Both the position numbers and the translations under genes were made by a program. From Pipra filicauda (lineage: Eukaryota > Chordata > Aves > Passeriformes > Pipridae), in contig NW_024104620.1 of the NCBI RefSeq assembly GCF_003945595.2, forward strand, positions 778,501 through 842,500: a DNA stretch of 64,000 bases, written 5' to 3'. Position 1 is the first letter of the stretch, and each line of letters begins with the position of its first letter. The notes under the pieces were generated by a model. The model was not told where the DNA came from and did not search any database. It worked only from the letters and a program-made list of their open reading frames with translations. Shown here piece after piece: positions 1 to 13,000 of the stretch.

Positions 1-179
1 TTCATGTTTATCATGGAAATAACAGCACCACTGGTACTGGTTGGGGCTGTTTTCCCAAGTATTGGTTACAACAGCTTAAAATACCTATCTCACAGATTTA
101 TTTGCTATCAATTTACACTCGTCAGTTGGCCCAGGCTCCAGGTGTGCAGATTTTACTTGACCAGTAATTCATCTCTTAC

Positions 180-3100
180 CTGTCAGAGTCATATGACTGA
201 ACAACCCTGGGAAAGTTTAGATTGTATGCTAATACTGTGGTGTATTGGTTTAGACCAAAGTAGTCATATGTGCCTTTAATTCTTTGCTTTTCACTTTCAG
301 TAAATTCTGGAAGTCTGCAAGAGAAAACAGAGAACACACCCTGAACACACTCCATGTGTAATGCTGGTATCCCTGGGACCAGTACCATGATCCTTCTGGA
401 GGAACATGGGAAAAAACAGGAGGAATGGGGAATGGAAAATAAGAACTGTAATTCAGAGGGACCAATGAGTTCTCAGTGCCAGAGTTCAGTACACAGTTTC
501 AAGAAAAGGTAAAACAAATTTTTCAGAGTTGTCAGGTAATGTGTCTAATGCAGTGATACAGGCATTTACTGTATCACTGAGCTGCCAACTTATTACCCCA
601 AAGCTGTGTTATATTAGTAAATTTAGTTTGCAAGAGAGGTACAGACAGGGAACAGGCAACTCCCCCTGCTGTGGAACTAGATAATCTTTAAGGTCCCTTC
701 CAACCCAAACTATTCTATGGTTCTATGAAAACGTACACTACAAGTTTTCTGTGAGGATACAATGAGTTGTTCACAGTAACACTGCAACAGAGTCATTGAA
801 ATGTAGCACTTCTATCCCAGAAAAGCTGCAGGTCTGAGCACAGCAAGTGAAACAAGGGCAGGCGTGTGTGCCTGGGCTCTTACCGGGACTGGCTCAGGCC
901 CTGGGCCAGGCTGCGCTCCCGAATCCTTCTCTTCATCACCTCATTGTAATCACCGTTTTTGAAAATGGGATGGGCAAACCAACCTAGTAAAAACTAAACC
1001 AGGAAATAAGGGAGGATAAATCATGTATCAAAACGAGGGATTTAACCATATCTCTGTCACAAGCTGCTTTATAGGTGATACCTTAATTTATAACAAACAG
1101 GCACATGGAGATGCCCAGCAATGCCCATATAAAGGCAGTAAATTTAATAAGCTTTTGCCACTGCAACCGTATTTTGTCTCATTTCTGTTGCCTACTCTAT
1201 CAGCCCCAAAAGGAGAGTGATACATTTCCTTGCAGTGGTGCCTCTGGCTCATCATTTTCTTTCAGGTTCTGGGCATGTCCAGCACCGGGAGAGGGGTTGT
1301 CCCCATGAACAGACCCGGGAGCAGCAGGAGAGCTGTGACCAGGGGTCTCTGTACCTGCATGAACCGTCTGGAGGCTTCGACATCCTCCTGCTTGTGTGGG
1401 TTCCGTGGCTCTGCCCAGTCAGAGCTGATGGTGATGGAGATCAGCCCTCCCTGTCTGGCCCTGTAGGTCTCGTTGTAGAGGTGCCAGACCTCGGCGTGGG
1501 CCTTTATCAGGTTGTGTCCCACCACGTAGGGAGCTCGGCCCGGCCGGATGGAGATTCCTGCAGAGACAGGGACAGCACAGCCAGTGGAGCAGCAATTCCC
1601 AGCTTTCTCATGGCTGCTGCCCAGCTTAACACAATCCCCAGGACACTCAGAACTGTCCACAAATGTTTCAGCCCTGGGCTGAAATCGGTCCCTGGAGCTG
1701 AGGTCTGCTCCAGGCAGCACGTCCAATCCAGGGGCTGCAGAGGAGGGCTGGATTAGAGGAGTGGGAGAAGGAGGATGGGTCTTGGAGGTGAGAGGCAGAG
1801 TGAAAGAAGGACCTGCCCCACAGCAATCCAAACCCCATCTATCCACACCACACCTCCTTCCTTGGCCTACCTTTGCCAGCCCCAAACATCTGCTGTGCCG
1901 CAGCACAAACCAGCTGTGCCCGCAGTGCTGCCAGGGCTCTGAGGTTGTGCCCAGCAGTCCTACCTGGAGCAGCTGTGCCAACACCATGGCCAAGATAAGC
2001 AGTGTTGTAGGGTTCATTGAGGGTTATCCAAAATTTCACTTTATCTCCCAGTCTCTGGAAAAGGAGCTCAGCATATTCCTTAAACCTCTGAATTATTGTA
2101 TCATTCTCCCACCCACCGACGTCCTGCAGGGCCTGTGGGAGGTCCCAGTGATACAGAGTTACCTGTGGGGAAAGACAGCAAGACAAAGGATTCAACCAGT
2201 CACTCTCACTTCTGGAAATAAGGACAGTAACCCAGACTCATTTATGAACACACAAACTGTGCTTTGATCTGTGGCCACCTGTTCCTAATGGTGATTGGAG
2301 TTTGTGGTGTTCACTCATGCACTCGAATAAAATACCTTTTTGCCACTGTTTCAGTGTTTTCTTTAGGATGTGGGGAAATGACTCAAACTCCAGGGACTGC
2401 CTGAGGGTGAAGACGGAGCTTTTACCAAAAAGCACCTTGTGACAGCAAGAACTCCTCAGTGAAGAACTGCTGCACTTGCACTGGTGAAATACAATCCAAC
2501 AGAGCACCAGTCTGGGCTGGTACAAGGTTATGGGTCAGGTCAGATTCACTAACCAGTGCTGAAAGAGCTGAATGATGCAGTGCTGAGGTCACTGTCCATT
2601 GTATGTGACCCTGTGGAGATTCCTGGCTCCTGAGAAAAGAATAATGTTACACCTGTCTCCAAGAAAGGCAAGAAGGAAGATCTGGGGAAATACAGGTTGG
2701 TCAGTCTCACCTCAGTGTCTGGAAAGATCACTGTGTAGGTCCTTGTGGACTCTACTTCCAAGGAGATGAGGGACAAGAAGGTGATTGGAAACATCCAATA
2801 ATAAGGTTACTATGATCTTTCTGGGTAAAAATATCACTATATTCCCAGTTTATTCCTTTATGCAAACCCCTATGTTTCTTTGCAGAATGCAGTGAAAAAC
2901 AATGAAAACCAATTTCTCTGTGAAGAAGGGTGTGGATGGGAATACACACATTGCTCTGAGCACCAGACTTGGGTTCTGCTGTTTCTAAGTTACCTCAAAG
3001 TCACCAGTTTTAGTTACCTGAGGCTTAATGTTGGCTGCCAGCAGAGCATCAATGAGCCTTTCATAGTAGTTCAGTCCCATTTCATTGATGTACCTGGTGG

Positions 3101-4063
3101 TCCCATCTGGGAGAACACGGGACCAGGAGATGGAAAACCGATAGTGAGACACCTTGAGGCTTTTCAGCATTTCCACATCCTCCTCAATCTTGTGGTAGCT
3201 GTCACAAGCTACATCTCCGGTGTCATCGTTGCTGATTCTCAGGGGAGTGTGAGAATACTTGTCCCAAATGCTCAGTCCTTTCCCATCTGCTCTCCATCCT
3301 CCCTCAATCTGCAATTAATTGAAGATGGGGGGGAAATTGTTAGTAAACCCTAAATTTAGGTCTTGGTCTAGCAAAGAATTCAGCCTGTTAGTGTTCGTGG
3401 TGCCACACAATATTTTGGCTTATCAGCTTAAGACTAGAAATAGCAACGTTTTTGCTGTACCTTGGGCCTCAAGGCAAGACACATTAGCAAAGTACAATGT
3501 CCCAGAGCAGGCAGTGTTTCAGTTCACTAATGCTCCATGTTGGCTGGATCTTATGAAGCCCATGCTGTTGTCCTATTTCCTGTGGTATAACCACACCCTT
3601 CAACACTTCCAAGTTCCTCCCTTCTAGAGCAGTTGCTACACTAACCCTTAATTACAGTAAACCCCAATGTTTAATTACAGTAAACCCCAATGTTTAATTA
3701 CAGTAAAACCCAATGTTGCAAAAGCTGTAGGTGTCTCATCCAAATTGAATTAACTGTCCACAGACACTCCAAGAGTCCCTCTCTGTTTCCTGACCTGGTA
3801 TGCTGCAGTTGCTACACTCCACGAGAAGTTCTTTGGGAACTCTCCATACAAAAACTCATCCTCTTTGGGCAGTGGGATCCCATTACTGCGGATGATTTCA
3901 GCGTAGTACACAGCCGAGCGCTTTGGGGTCCTGGGCCTGTTGGGGTTGTTGAAATCAACCTGGAGCAATCCAAACCTTGGGTCATAACCATCCGACCACT
4001 CAAAGTTATCCATGAAGGACCAAGCGTTGTATCCCTTCAGATTAACACCGTCTAACCTGGAAG
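180..4063 (-). CDS. LCT: LCT exons 9-14: GH1 domain IV (lactase site), incomplete
   Basis: Sub-region of LCT. Exon 9 (3795-4063) ends domain III and starts domain IV at [20 protein letters not shown]. Exon 10 is 3018-3308 ([11 protein letters not shown] to NIKPQ), exon 11 is 1964-2162, exon 12 is 1355-1557, exon 13 is 884-993 and exon 14 is 180-314. The acid/base motif NEP is present (E1537, aligning with human E1538). The nucleophile ENG expected near residue 1749 lies in a later exon outside the window. Exon 13 uses the acceptor at 994-995, giving [11 protein letters not shown], rather than a nearer AG that would break the frame. Sequence after NEP is YNTAYLGHG where mammals have FVIAYQGYG. 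Exon 14 ends in YDSDR at donor 178-179. In mammals this domain holds the lactase activity. Confidence 0.95.
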
Positions 4064-7000
4064 CTGAAAGACCAGAAACAAAAGGAAGGGCATCAGTGGC
4101 GTAATCACACATTAAATGAACCCTGAGGAACTCACTTGCTTTTAGCTTCATAAAGGTCATTAAGACACTTTTCACAGTTGGAGGACACAAAGCACAAGCA
4201 GCCATGCAGAGGAGTTCACAAAAAGAAACAGCATGTTTATATTGTGCTCAGGATATTTGAAGACTGATATTAATCACTTTTAAAAACGGCTCTTCAGAGG
4301 AATAAAGGAACCAGAAATCTAGAGAGGAGACACACAAACCCCAACAGAACAAAAGTAAACACTGGTACCTTTTAAAGCTTCGTCAATGTATGTTTTGTAG
4401 TAAAATATCCTGGCATTGTCATCCACATCCGATGTGGTGTTTATCGCCACCCCGTTCTCAATGACGTATATTGGGGGATTTCCATACTCCTCTTTGATCC
4501 AGTTCAGGAGCCTCCTGAGCCCCCAGGCCACGGGCCGATGGCCTTCGAGACCCGAGTAAGGCCAGGAGCTGTCAGCGCTGATTGAAACTTCCTGGTCATA
4601 CTCATAGGAGAAGGGATTCAGGCGGGTTGTGGAGTGGGTGATGATTTTGGAGGTGTAGGTGTTGAAGCAGAACACGTCCGCCGTGCCCCGGATGTACTCG
4701 TGCTCCTCCGCCGTGAACGCCGGCAGGCGGGACGAGGGCAGCCCCTGGAGCTCACTCCTGTTCCCAACCTTCCACTTCATCGCCTCCGGGTAGTCCCCGT
4801 TTTTGAAAATGGGGTGTGCAAACCAGCCCACCATGAACTGCAGGTACCTGTCTGCGGCCTCCACGTCCCTGGGGTCGCCGGGGGACTTGGGCTCGGCCCA
4901 GTGGATGTAGAGGCACAGGGCGATGACCCCTCCCTGGCTGGCCCTGTACTTGTCGTCGTAGGTGTGGTAGGCCCTGGCGTGGGCCTTCAGCAGGATGTGG
5001 GCAACCCTGTAGGGAGCACTGCCAGGGTCTTGGACATTGGGAGGGAACGTCCCCTGGCCATAGCCCAGCCAGGCAATGACGTAGGGCTCATTGAACGTGA
5101 TCCAGAATTTCACCCTGTCCCCGAAGGTCTGGAAACAGAAGTCTGCAAAGCTGTCAAACAGGTCAATCAGGGTGTTGTTTTCCCAGCCACCGATGTCCTG
5201 GAGAGCTTGGGGCAGGTCCCAGTGGTAGAGAGTGACAATTGGAGTGATGTTGTTTGCAACCAGCCCGTCAATGAGACGGTTATAGTAGTCAACTCCATGG
5301 CTGTTGACTGAGTTGTTCCTTCCAGTGGGGAAAATTCGAGGCCAGGACAGGGAGAAACGATAGTTCTTTACCCCCAAGGCTCTCAGCAGGTAAATATCTT
5401 CCTCCACCTTGTGGTAGCTATCACAAGCAATATCTCCAGTGTCATTATTCTTTACATTCCCTGGGACATGGGTGAAGGTATCCCAAATGCTGGGCCCCTT
5501 GCCGTCAGCATCCCAGCCTCCCTCGATCTGGTAGGCAGAAGAAGACACACCCCAGGTAAAGCCCTCTGGGAATGTCCCATGAAAGTACATGTCTCTTTCA
5601 AAGGCAGTCTGAGATGAAAACTTCTCCCAGACAACCTTTGCCTTGGAGGGAACTTCTGATGCTGGTAAATTTGGCAACTTTGGTGGCGCAGGTCGGTCAA
5701 ACACCAGTGGCGCAGAAGATCTGCCCAAGGCTTCGGATGGAAAACCATTCTTTTCAATAACACTGGAATAGAAATAAGCAGATGCCTTGGGAGTCCTTGC
5801 TCTGTTGCTGTCTTCAAAGTCCACATGATGCAGCCCAAACTTCAGGCTGTACCCCAGCGGGCCTTCAAAGCCATCAACCAGGGACCGAGCGATGTACGAC
5901 CGAACATCGACGGCGTCGTGTTTCACCGCTGCCACAGAGACAACACCACACACTGTTACACACTTGAACATTCTCTGAACACAGCTCAGCACAACAAGCA
6001 CCACAACTGAGGGTGGTGTGACAAGCCAAACACCTACAAATGGGTTTTTAGGCTAAAAAAAACTCCCAAACAATTATGAGTATCAGGCAAGGAAAGCAGT
6101 CAACACTCTAACAGGAGCTGGTCAAATGCTTAGTGACAAAAACATGTGAGGAAAGAAGTATTAGTCAAGAGATGTTTGAGTACAGGACACTTGTGCCACT
6201 GGTATCCCTTTCCCTGTGTTCTTGCTTTCAAGCAGATTTCATCAATTAAGGTAATGGTGCATTTTAGATTTGACACCATAGTTAAACAGAAACATTGCAT
6301 GTACTCAGTGCTTGCCTTTCTTCCCTGAGCTCAGGAGAGTTTCTTAAGGCAGAACAGTGTATTCAATGCCAGCAGGGGCAAGTCCAGCATCCTCCCTCAC
6401 ACTGTCTACAAAAAAGCACTACATCTGTCTCTCTCCAGAAAAGTTCGCTCCCCATGTGCAGTCCATCTCCTTTACTGCAGCTGAGGCACAACAGTAATGC
6501 TAAGTTGTGTTTTCTGAGCTCTTTTAGCACTCCTAGCTGTATGTTGAGAACTAGGTCAAGAAGATCAAATGCTGTACACTGATCACCAACATATTTAACA
6601 CAGCATATTTAATAATGTTTTCCTGACACTATTGTTTTGAATATCTCAAGAGAATCAGTTAAATCTCTGTTTGAAACCTCAAATCTCTGTTCCTGCCCAG
6701 AACTTGAGTCACTAATATTATTTTTACATCAACAGATACATAGCTTGCAAAGACATAAGCCCAACTGGAACCTTCCAAAAATGATTAAGATATAAATATC
6801 TCTCTAAAGCTTCTAACCTGAAATGGTGCAGGATTCTGCCAGTTAGATCTGATGAATTAGTACAGGCAGTTCAGGTCTGATCTGTGAGATCTCTACAGGC
6901 AAGATCCTGCAGGCAAATCATCTTCAGGGGAGCTGGAGTATATGAACTGATCTTAGGGTCCAGACTACATCAATCCATATCTATGAAAACCTATGTCCAT

Positions 7001-10000
7001 ATCTAAAGAGGATGGAGAGCTCCATACCTGGACACCAGACAGGTTGGAGTAGATGAGGTCACACTCACTACACAACAGGCAGTTGACCTTGTATCACTCT
7101 GCTTTGATGTTTTGAAGTCAACCACCACGGAAGGGCTAAAATAGCCAGTTATCATGACTAAAAAGAAATACAATAATTTGATTTCTCCATACCTTTTAGG
7201 GCCTCGTTGATGTACCGTTGGAAATAATCCACTCTCAGGGTGTCATTAATGAGATCCCCCGTGTCTCCCGTGGGCATACCATTCCCTGATATGTATATTG
7301 GGATCTGTGTCCCTGTGTATTCCTGGGATACAAACTTCAGCAGTCTTCTCAACCCCCAGGGGACCACATGGACCCAGGAAGAGGCAGCCTGTGGCCAGGA
7401 AGGATCCACATGCAAGGAGAAGTTCCCAATGCTCTCGTATCCTGGAGCGCAGGTCCCGTCAGCCCCGGCACTGACCAGGCGGGAAGTGTAGTGGGAAAGG
7501 CCAAAAAAATCTGCAGTCCCTTTCACCCAGGACTTCTCCTCCTCTGTAAACACAGGCAGCTGTGCCACTGTTGTGGAGCAGTGCTGGTTCACTGCCTGGA
7601 TCTGAGCCTTCAGGATCTCTGGGTAATCGCCATTGACAAATATGGGGTGGGCGAACCAGCCCAGCATGAACTGCAGGTACCTCTCAGATGCCCTCACGTC
7701 CTCGGAGCTGGCTGGAGTCTTGGGTTCAGCCCAGTCCGAGTTCAGCACCAGCCCCACCTTTCCCAGCTGCTGAGAGCGGTATTTGTCATTGTACAGGTGC
7801 CAGACCTTGGCATGAGCCTTGAGAATTGTGTGAGCCACCTGGGAGCAGAAAGCAGAGCAGCACATGTCACACTGCACCACACAAAAGCTCTCGAGCCTTC
7901 AGGTTATTGCCACGTGAAAATGGCCTCTACATCCAAAAGAAAAAGCCTTGACAAAATGAATAAGCTGGAGAATCTGACTATCCTTCAACACCAGCTTTCA
8001 GAATGGAAAAATAAAATAAAATAAGAACATCTAGCCCCTGTTAACAAACCCATTTTTTGCAGGTACCATAAATCCAAGAAGCAAATAGTTGTCTCAGAGG
8101 CCACATTAGGCTTGAACATAGGTAAAGTACAGAACATTAGAGGAAAACAACCCAACAAAAGCAGCTGCAGGATCCTAGTTATTCCCGTGTCCCTACCTTG
8201 TAAGATGCCACTCCTGGGTCAGTGATTCCTGGGGGATGCTCCCCGGTGCCGTAGCCAGCGTAGCTGATAACCCAGGGCTCATGGAATGTGATCCAGAGCT
8301 TGACTCGATCCCCAAAAGTGGAAAAGCAGAAGTCTGCATAGCTCACAAAAGCATCTATGACACTGTCATTCTGCCAGCCCCCAAGGGCCTGCAGGGCCTG
8401 GGGGAGGTCCCAGTGGAACAGAGTCACCATGGGCTCGATGTGAGAGTCCAACAGCTGGTCAATTAACTGGTTGTAATAATCAACACCTTTGGAGTTGATG
8501 GTCTCATTGGTGCCAGCAGGGAAAATCCTAGGCCAGGACACAGAAAACTTGTACAGCTGGGGGTGAAGACCCCTGAGCAGGAAAATGTCATAGCTGGTTT
8601 TGTAGTAGCTGTCACATGCCACGTCTGCTGTTTGGTTCAGGTGGACATGGCCTGCATGCCCAAACTGATCCCAGATGCTCTCCCCTTTCCCATCCTCTGC
8701 CCAAGCTCCTTCAATGCTAAAGGCACCTGTGGATGTGCCCCAGAGGAAACCATCTGGGAAAACGTCTTGCAGAAAAGAATCCCTCTCCAGTTCAGACTGT
8801 CCAGCAAACATTTCCCAAACTGTTTGGTAGGAGGAGCGAGGGGCAACAACAGCAGCTGGGTTCTCCTGTAGAGTATTTGTTTGGCTGGAAATGGAATAAA
8901 AAGAAGTTAAAATCTCCAAGGTGAATACCACTGCCATAGAACTTGCAAACATGGAGACTAAACTAATTTTTTTGCTTCCCATTCAGGTCACATAAGCCAC
9001 TTTAGGATACAGTTCCTTTGTCATCTGATCAACCCAAGCTGCTGCCACCCAGGTGGAGGGCAGTGAGGTAACTGCTGAGCAGCTCACATGCCAGATATCT
9101 AATCTGCAGGCAGATTCTCATAATTCATTACAGCCAGGCCAGAGATACAAACAAAATCATTGCAGTGTGTAGAAATTGCACATGCTACAACTGCTCTCAT
9201 TGAGTTTCCACGGGATAAGCTAAAACTAATCAATCCTGCTTCTGTAATCCTCAGCACCTCCCTGCACACTGACATCTCTCACATTTCCATAGGTCCAGTT
9301 GGCTTCTCCCCTAGGAAAGCCTCTATTGGATTTGTTTATTTATAACTATTTTGCAGAAGAGCAAAAGGCTTGGGAAACGTACTTGTCACTATTGGCTTGA
9401 AGGTGCAATTTGGGTAACTAAGGATGAGAGAGTGGAAGAGGATTACATTATGGGATTAGTAGCAGGATAGAGGATTGCCTGTAATCACAAGAGACTGGGC
9501 TCAGCAGAAGGGCCTCCCTTTCCAGCCCTTTCAGCCACTGACAACAGCCTTTACCACTACAACTGTCTTGTCTCTGCCTGCTCACGCGTTTCTAGAAGAC
9601 ACCGTTTTATTATCTGATTTAAAGATCAAAAACTGTACCTTGAAACACGAGACAAGTCGTCCAAGAACTCACTAATGTCATATCCAATCGTCCGTGTTCC
9701 TTCTTCATTAAGAGCTGAAAACAAGCAAACAGTAAGTGAAGGACTCGGTCCCACCTCAGGAGCCATGGACTGCACGGCACCGCCTGTACAGACAGTTACT
9801 CCTGGAGGAACAAGGTGCTCCTCATAACTAAGAGCTGTTTTTCTCAGAGCAGATGTATTGGGTTCTTTATTAGGTATTTACAAGTTCATGTTAAAAAATT
9901 ATCATAGAATCATTGAATCATTTAGGGTGGAAGAGCTCTCTAAGATTATCGAGTCCAGCTGTTAACCCAGCACTGCCAAACACCACCAGTGTTGTAGCGT

Positions 10001-13000
10001 CCCCAAGTGCCACATCTGCACGTCTTTCAAATCCCTCCAGGGATGGTGACTCCACCACTGCCCTGGGCAGCTGTGCCAGGGCTTGACAACCCTTTTGGTG
10101 AAGAAATTTTTCCTTGTATCCAAACTAAACCTCTCACGTCACAACTTGTGGCTGATGAAAATTACAAAAAGCTTTGGGGGAAGTTTCCTGCTTCCTCTCC
10201 CTTAACACTCACCATCCATCCTTAATTTTCCAAGAAGGCTACAAAAGACCATAAAGTTATTTCATCTAATAGCAGCAGCCTAAATTGGACAATTTTGAAT
10301 TTCCTCTACAATTTATCATGCAGATCTTAGCTAAAAAACTCTCCTCCTTCTTGAAATGCCACTTACCTATGACAATGGCAGCTACTGGTATGAAAGGATT
10401 CTCTTCCATGGAAGCACAACCAAGGAACTTCAGACTAAAAACCAAGATCTCTATGTCCTTCCAGACACTCTGCAAAACCAGAAGTCAGGGACTAGCATGA
10501 AAAGAAGCATCAGCCAGCTCCTAAAAACATGCTATTGCAGTTTTTGCATTCTACATGGGCAGCTCCTTATTTTGCTCCCCAGATACTGGATAACTCTTGT
10601 TTTATGGAATTTAAGAATGCAGGTTTTCAACCCTGGACAGAAGAATTCTGGCATTCTGGTCATAAATGCATCAATAAGACCAAGATGATCCTTTCCAGCA
10701 CTTTCCAACACATGTTTTTAAGTCAGAATAACAGAGAAGCAAGTGAGCACCATGCAGCTGCTTCCCAGTGTAGTTGCTGTCTGAGTTCTCCCAGAAAATC
10801 AGGACTGTTCAGACATGTATCAAGGAAAATGAAATTCCACTTCTATTTATGGTTTGTTGTCTGCTGCTCTCATTTTAACCCTGTGCAAAATGTTACCTGG
10901 AATTCATCTAATTTCTTGTAGAAATCTGTTTCATTTCCACACTGGTACTGAAGGTTGAGAGACAGAAAGTCTACTGAATCCTGGAATAAAGAAAAGGAAA
11001 AGAATCATCCCAGAGTAAAATGTTTTTTGGTGGTTTTTTGTTTTTTTTTTCAGGTATTACATTAAAAATACAAAAAATTCTGAAAAGTTTGCTAAAGACA
11101 CATCGCTGGAGTAAGAAGCCATACAGCTGCAGGGGATCCCTGGACAATATAATGAGCTCAAACTGGATACTGTCTGGGAAGATGTCTCCCTCAAAACAAA
11201 GTAAAATTTAAACAGCTAAATTAAATTCTAGGATTATTTTATGAATATAATATTAATGATTTACAGTGACTTTCTTAATTAGTAAGACTGTTTTTGATTA
11301 ATCAGAGAAACCTTTGCAACTGTGTGGGTCAGGCCTTATCAATAACCCTTTGGGGAAAGTCCACTTCAGAAATCTCAAGGGAACAAGGGAACAAATTGCA
11401 TTCCCTTATTACACCAGCTGATGAATTTGGAAGAAAACTGATAAGCTTTCAGTTTATTTTTCAGTCTAAGGTTCTCTTCTAGTTTAGCCAGCTTGTGTGA
11501 TGCAATTTCTGTTCTCTCCCTACAAACCACACCTTGCTCAAATCCTTGCAATGTCATACCTACAACACTGTTCACCCCAGTACTGCTTTTTGCAAGATTG
11601 TGAATACAGCAAAAACCCTGCACTGTCATTTGTTCACATCAACATCCTCTGGGTGAATACGGACAGAGAACTTGATCTTCCAGAAAGGATTTCACTGTCT
11701 TTGTAGAGACTAATTTCTCCTCATGTTGTGCTTTCCCTGTGCAACTACATCACTGCTAGCACAGCTCAGGCTGTGTTTTAACATAATCAGCAGATTTTTT
11801 TAAATAGCAGTTATTTAAAATGAAGTATTCACATCTTTGGTGTGCCTTAAGTAGGTGCAAAGCAAATGATAACGGGTATACTCTTTGGAGACATCTTGTC
11901 ATTTAGGCAAGTACATTGCTAAAATTGCCAATTATGAGAGCAAATATGTCTCCACCTATCTTAATCAGTGCTTACTAGCCAAGAAAAGATGCTGAAGGAA
12001 TTTTGTTAAATTAGCTAGCTTCATGTAATTAGACTAATGAAATAAGTTAAACTTACCAAACTGGTCAATTGGTCAGCTTGCTAAAATCTTTAAAAAACCC
12101 CTAAAATTTAAAAAATCTTAAAAATCTTTAAAAAAATCTACAAACTTGCAAAAAGTCACTTGATCCCATACACGAAAATCAAGTTAAATCAAGTCAAATG
12201 TATATAATTTTGTAAGTTACCTGAAGAGAAACTGAAAGCAGTTCTGAAGAAGCACTGTCCAAAACACCACCTGTTTCTAAAGCAATGGACAGTTTTCCAC
12301 CTGGAAAGAAAAACGAGACAGTCTGTTAGTAACATATTAAGGACAAATAAAACCTTCAGTTTACTGCAGTTATTTTTAAATCAGTGTTAAATTTTTGAAG
12401 CTGTGGAACAGCAGACAGTGCCTTGGGTAGGGGATTTCAGAATTCCCACTGCGATTTCAATGGAGAGCTGCAGAAGGTAGAAACTCAAAGGCAGAATTCA
12501 AGAAGCCTTTGTTAATAAATTGTGCCCTTCCACTCCCTGCATAATTATAAGTAGTACCTTTAATTATCATGCCTTTGTGGTGGTTCTATAGTGGTTATTT
12601 TTTTAAAATGCATTCTGTGCTGAATGCCTCTGCGATGCTGTGGGAACAGGAACTTGAGGGACACAGGAGACACAGGAGAGAAGCTGGGCAACTTCTAAGG
12701 GCTATCACCAGATAGTGTGAACTGTACAGCAAAGTATTCCTGACAAATGCAAGAATTAAATATAAATTCATTCATTAAAAATGTGGATAAAGAAACGTTG
12801 ACTCAGTCAGCTCTACCAGCTGTCTGTTTGAGACAGAAAAATTCCAAGGCCAGAGAAGGCAGACCCCAGGGAACAGCTGCTTGGAAAATCCCAGGTACCC
12901 ACCATGGAACAGGTGAAATTCTGTTGCTCTGTGTAACACAGGTAGATTTTAGATTTAATTACTGTAAAACCCCAGTGTCTGCAATGAGGAAAGTCAACCA

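Noticed and set aside
978..985. Nearer acceptor AG before GTTGGTTTGCC in LCT exon 13
   Set aside because: It would break the frame; the AG at 994-995 keeps phase and restores the conserved FLLGWFAHP.
1262..2017. 251-codon minus-strand frame suggesting a separate gene
   Set aside because: Only 1355-1557 matches LCT; the rest is read-through of an intron and has no similarity to the protein.
4430..4470. I in place of T before the domain III nucleophile (IENG) as a sign of lost activity
   Set aside because: The GH1 signature allows I, L, V, M, S or T at that position, so activity is probably unaffected.
4634..5311. 225-codon plus-strand open frame
   Set aside because: Antisense shadow of the large LCT exon 8.
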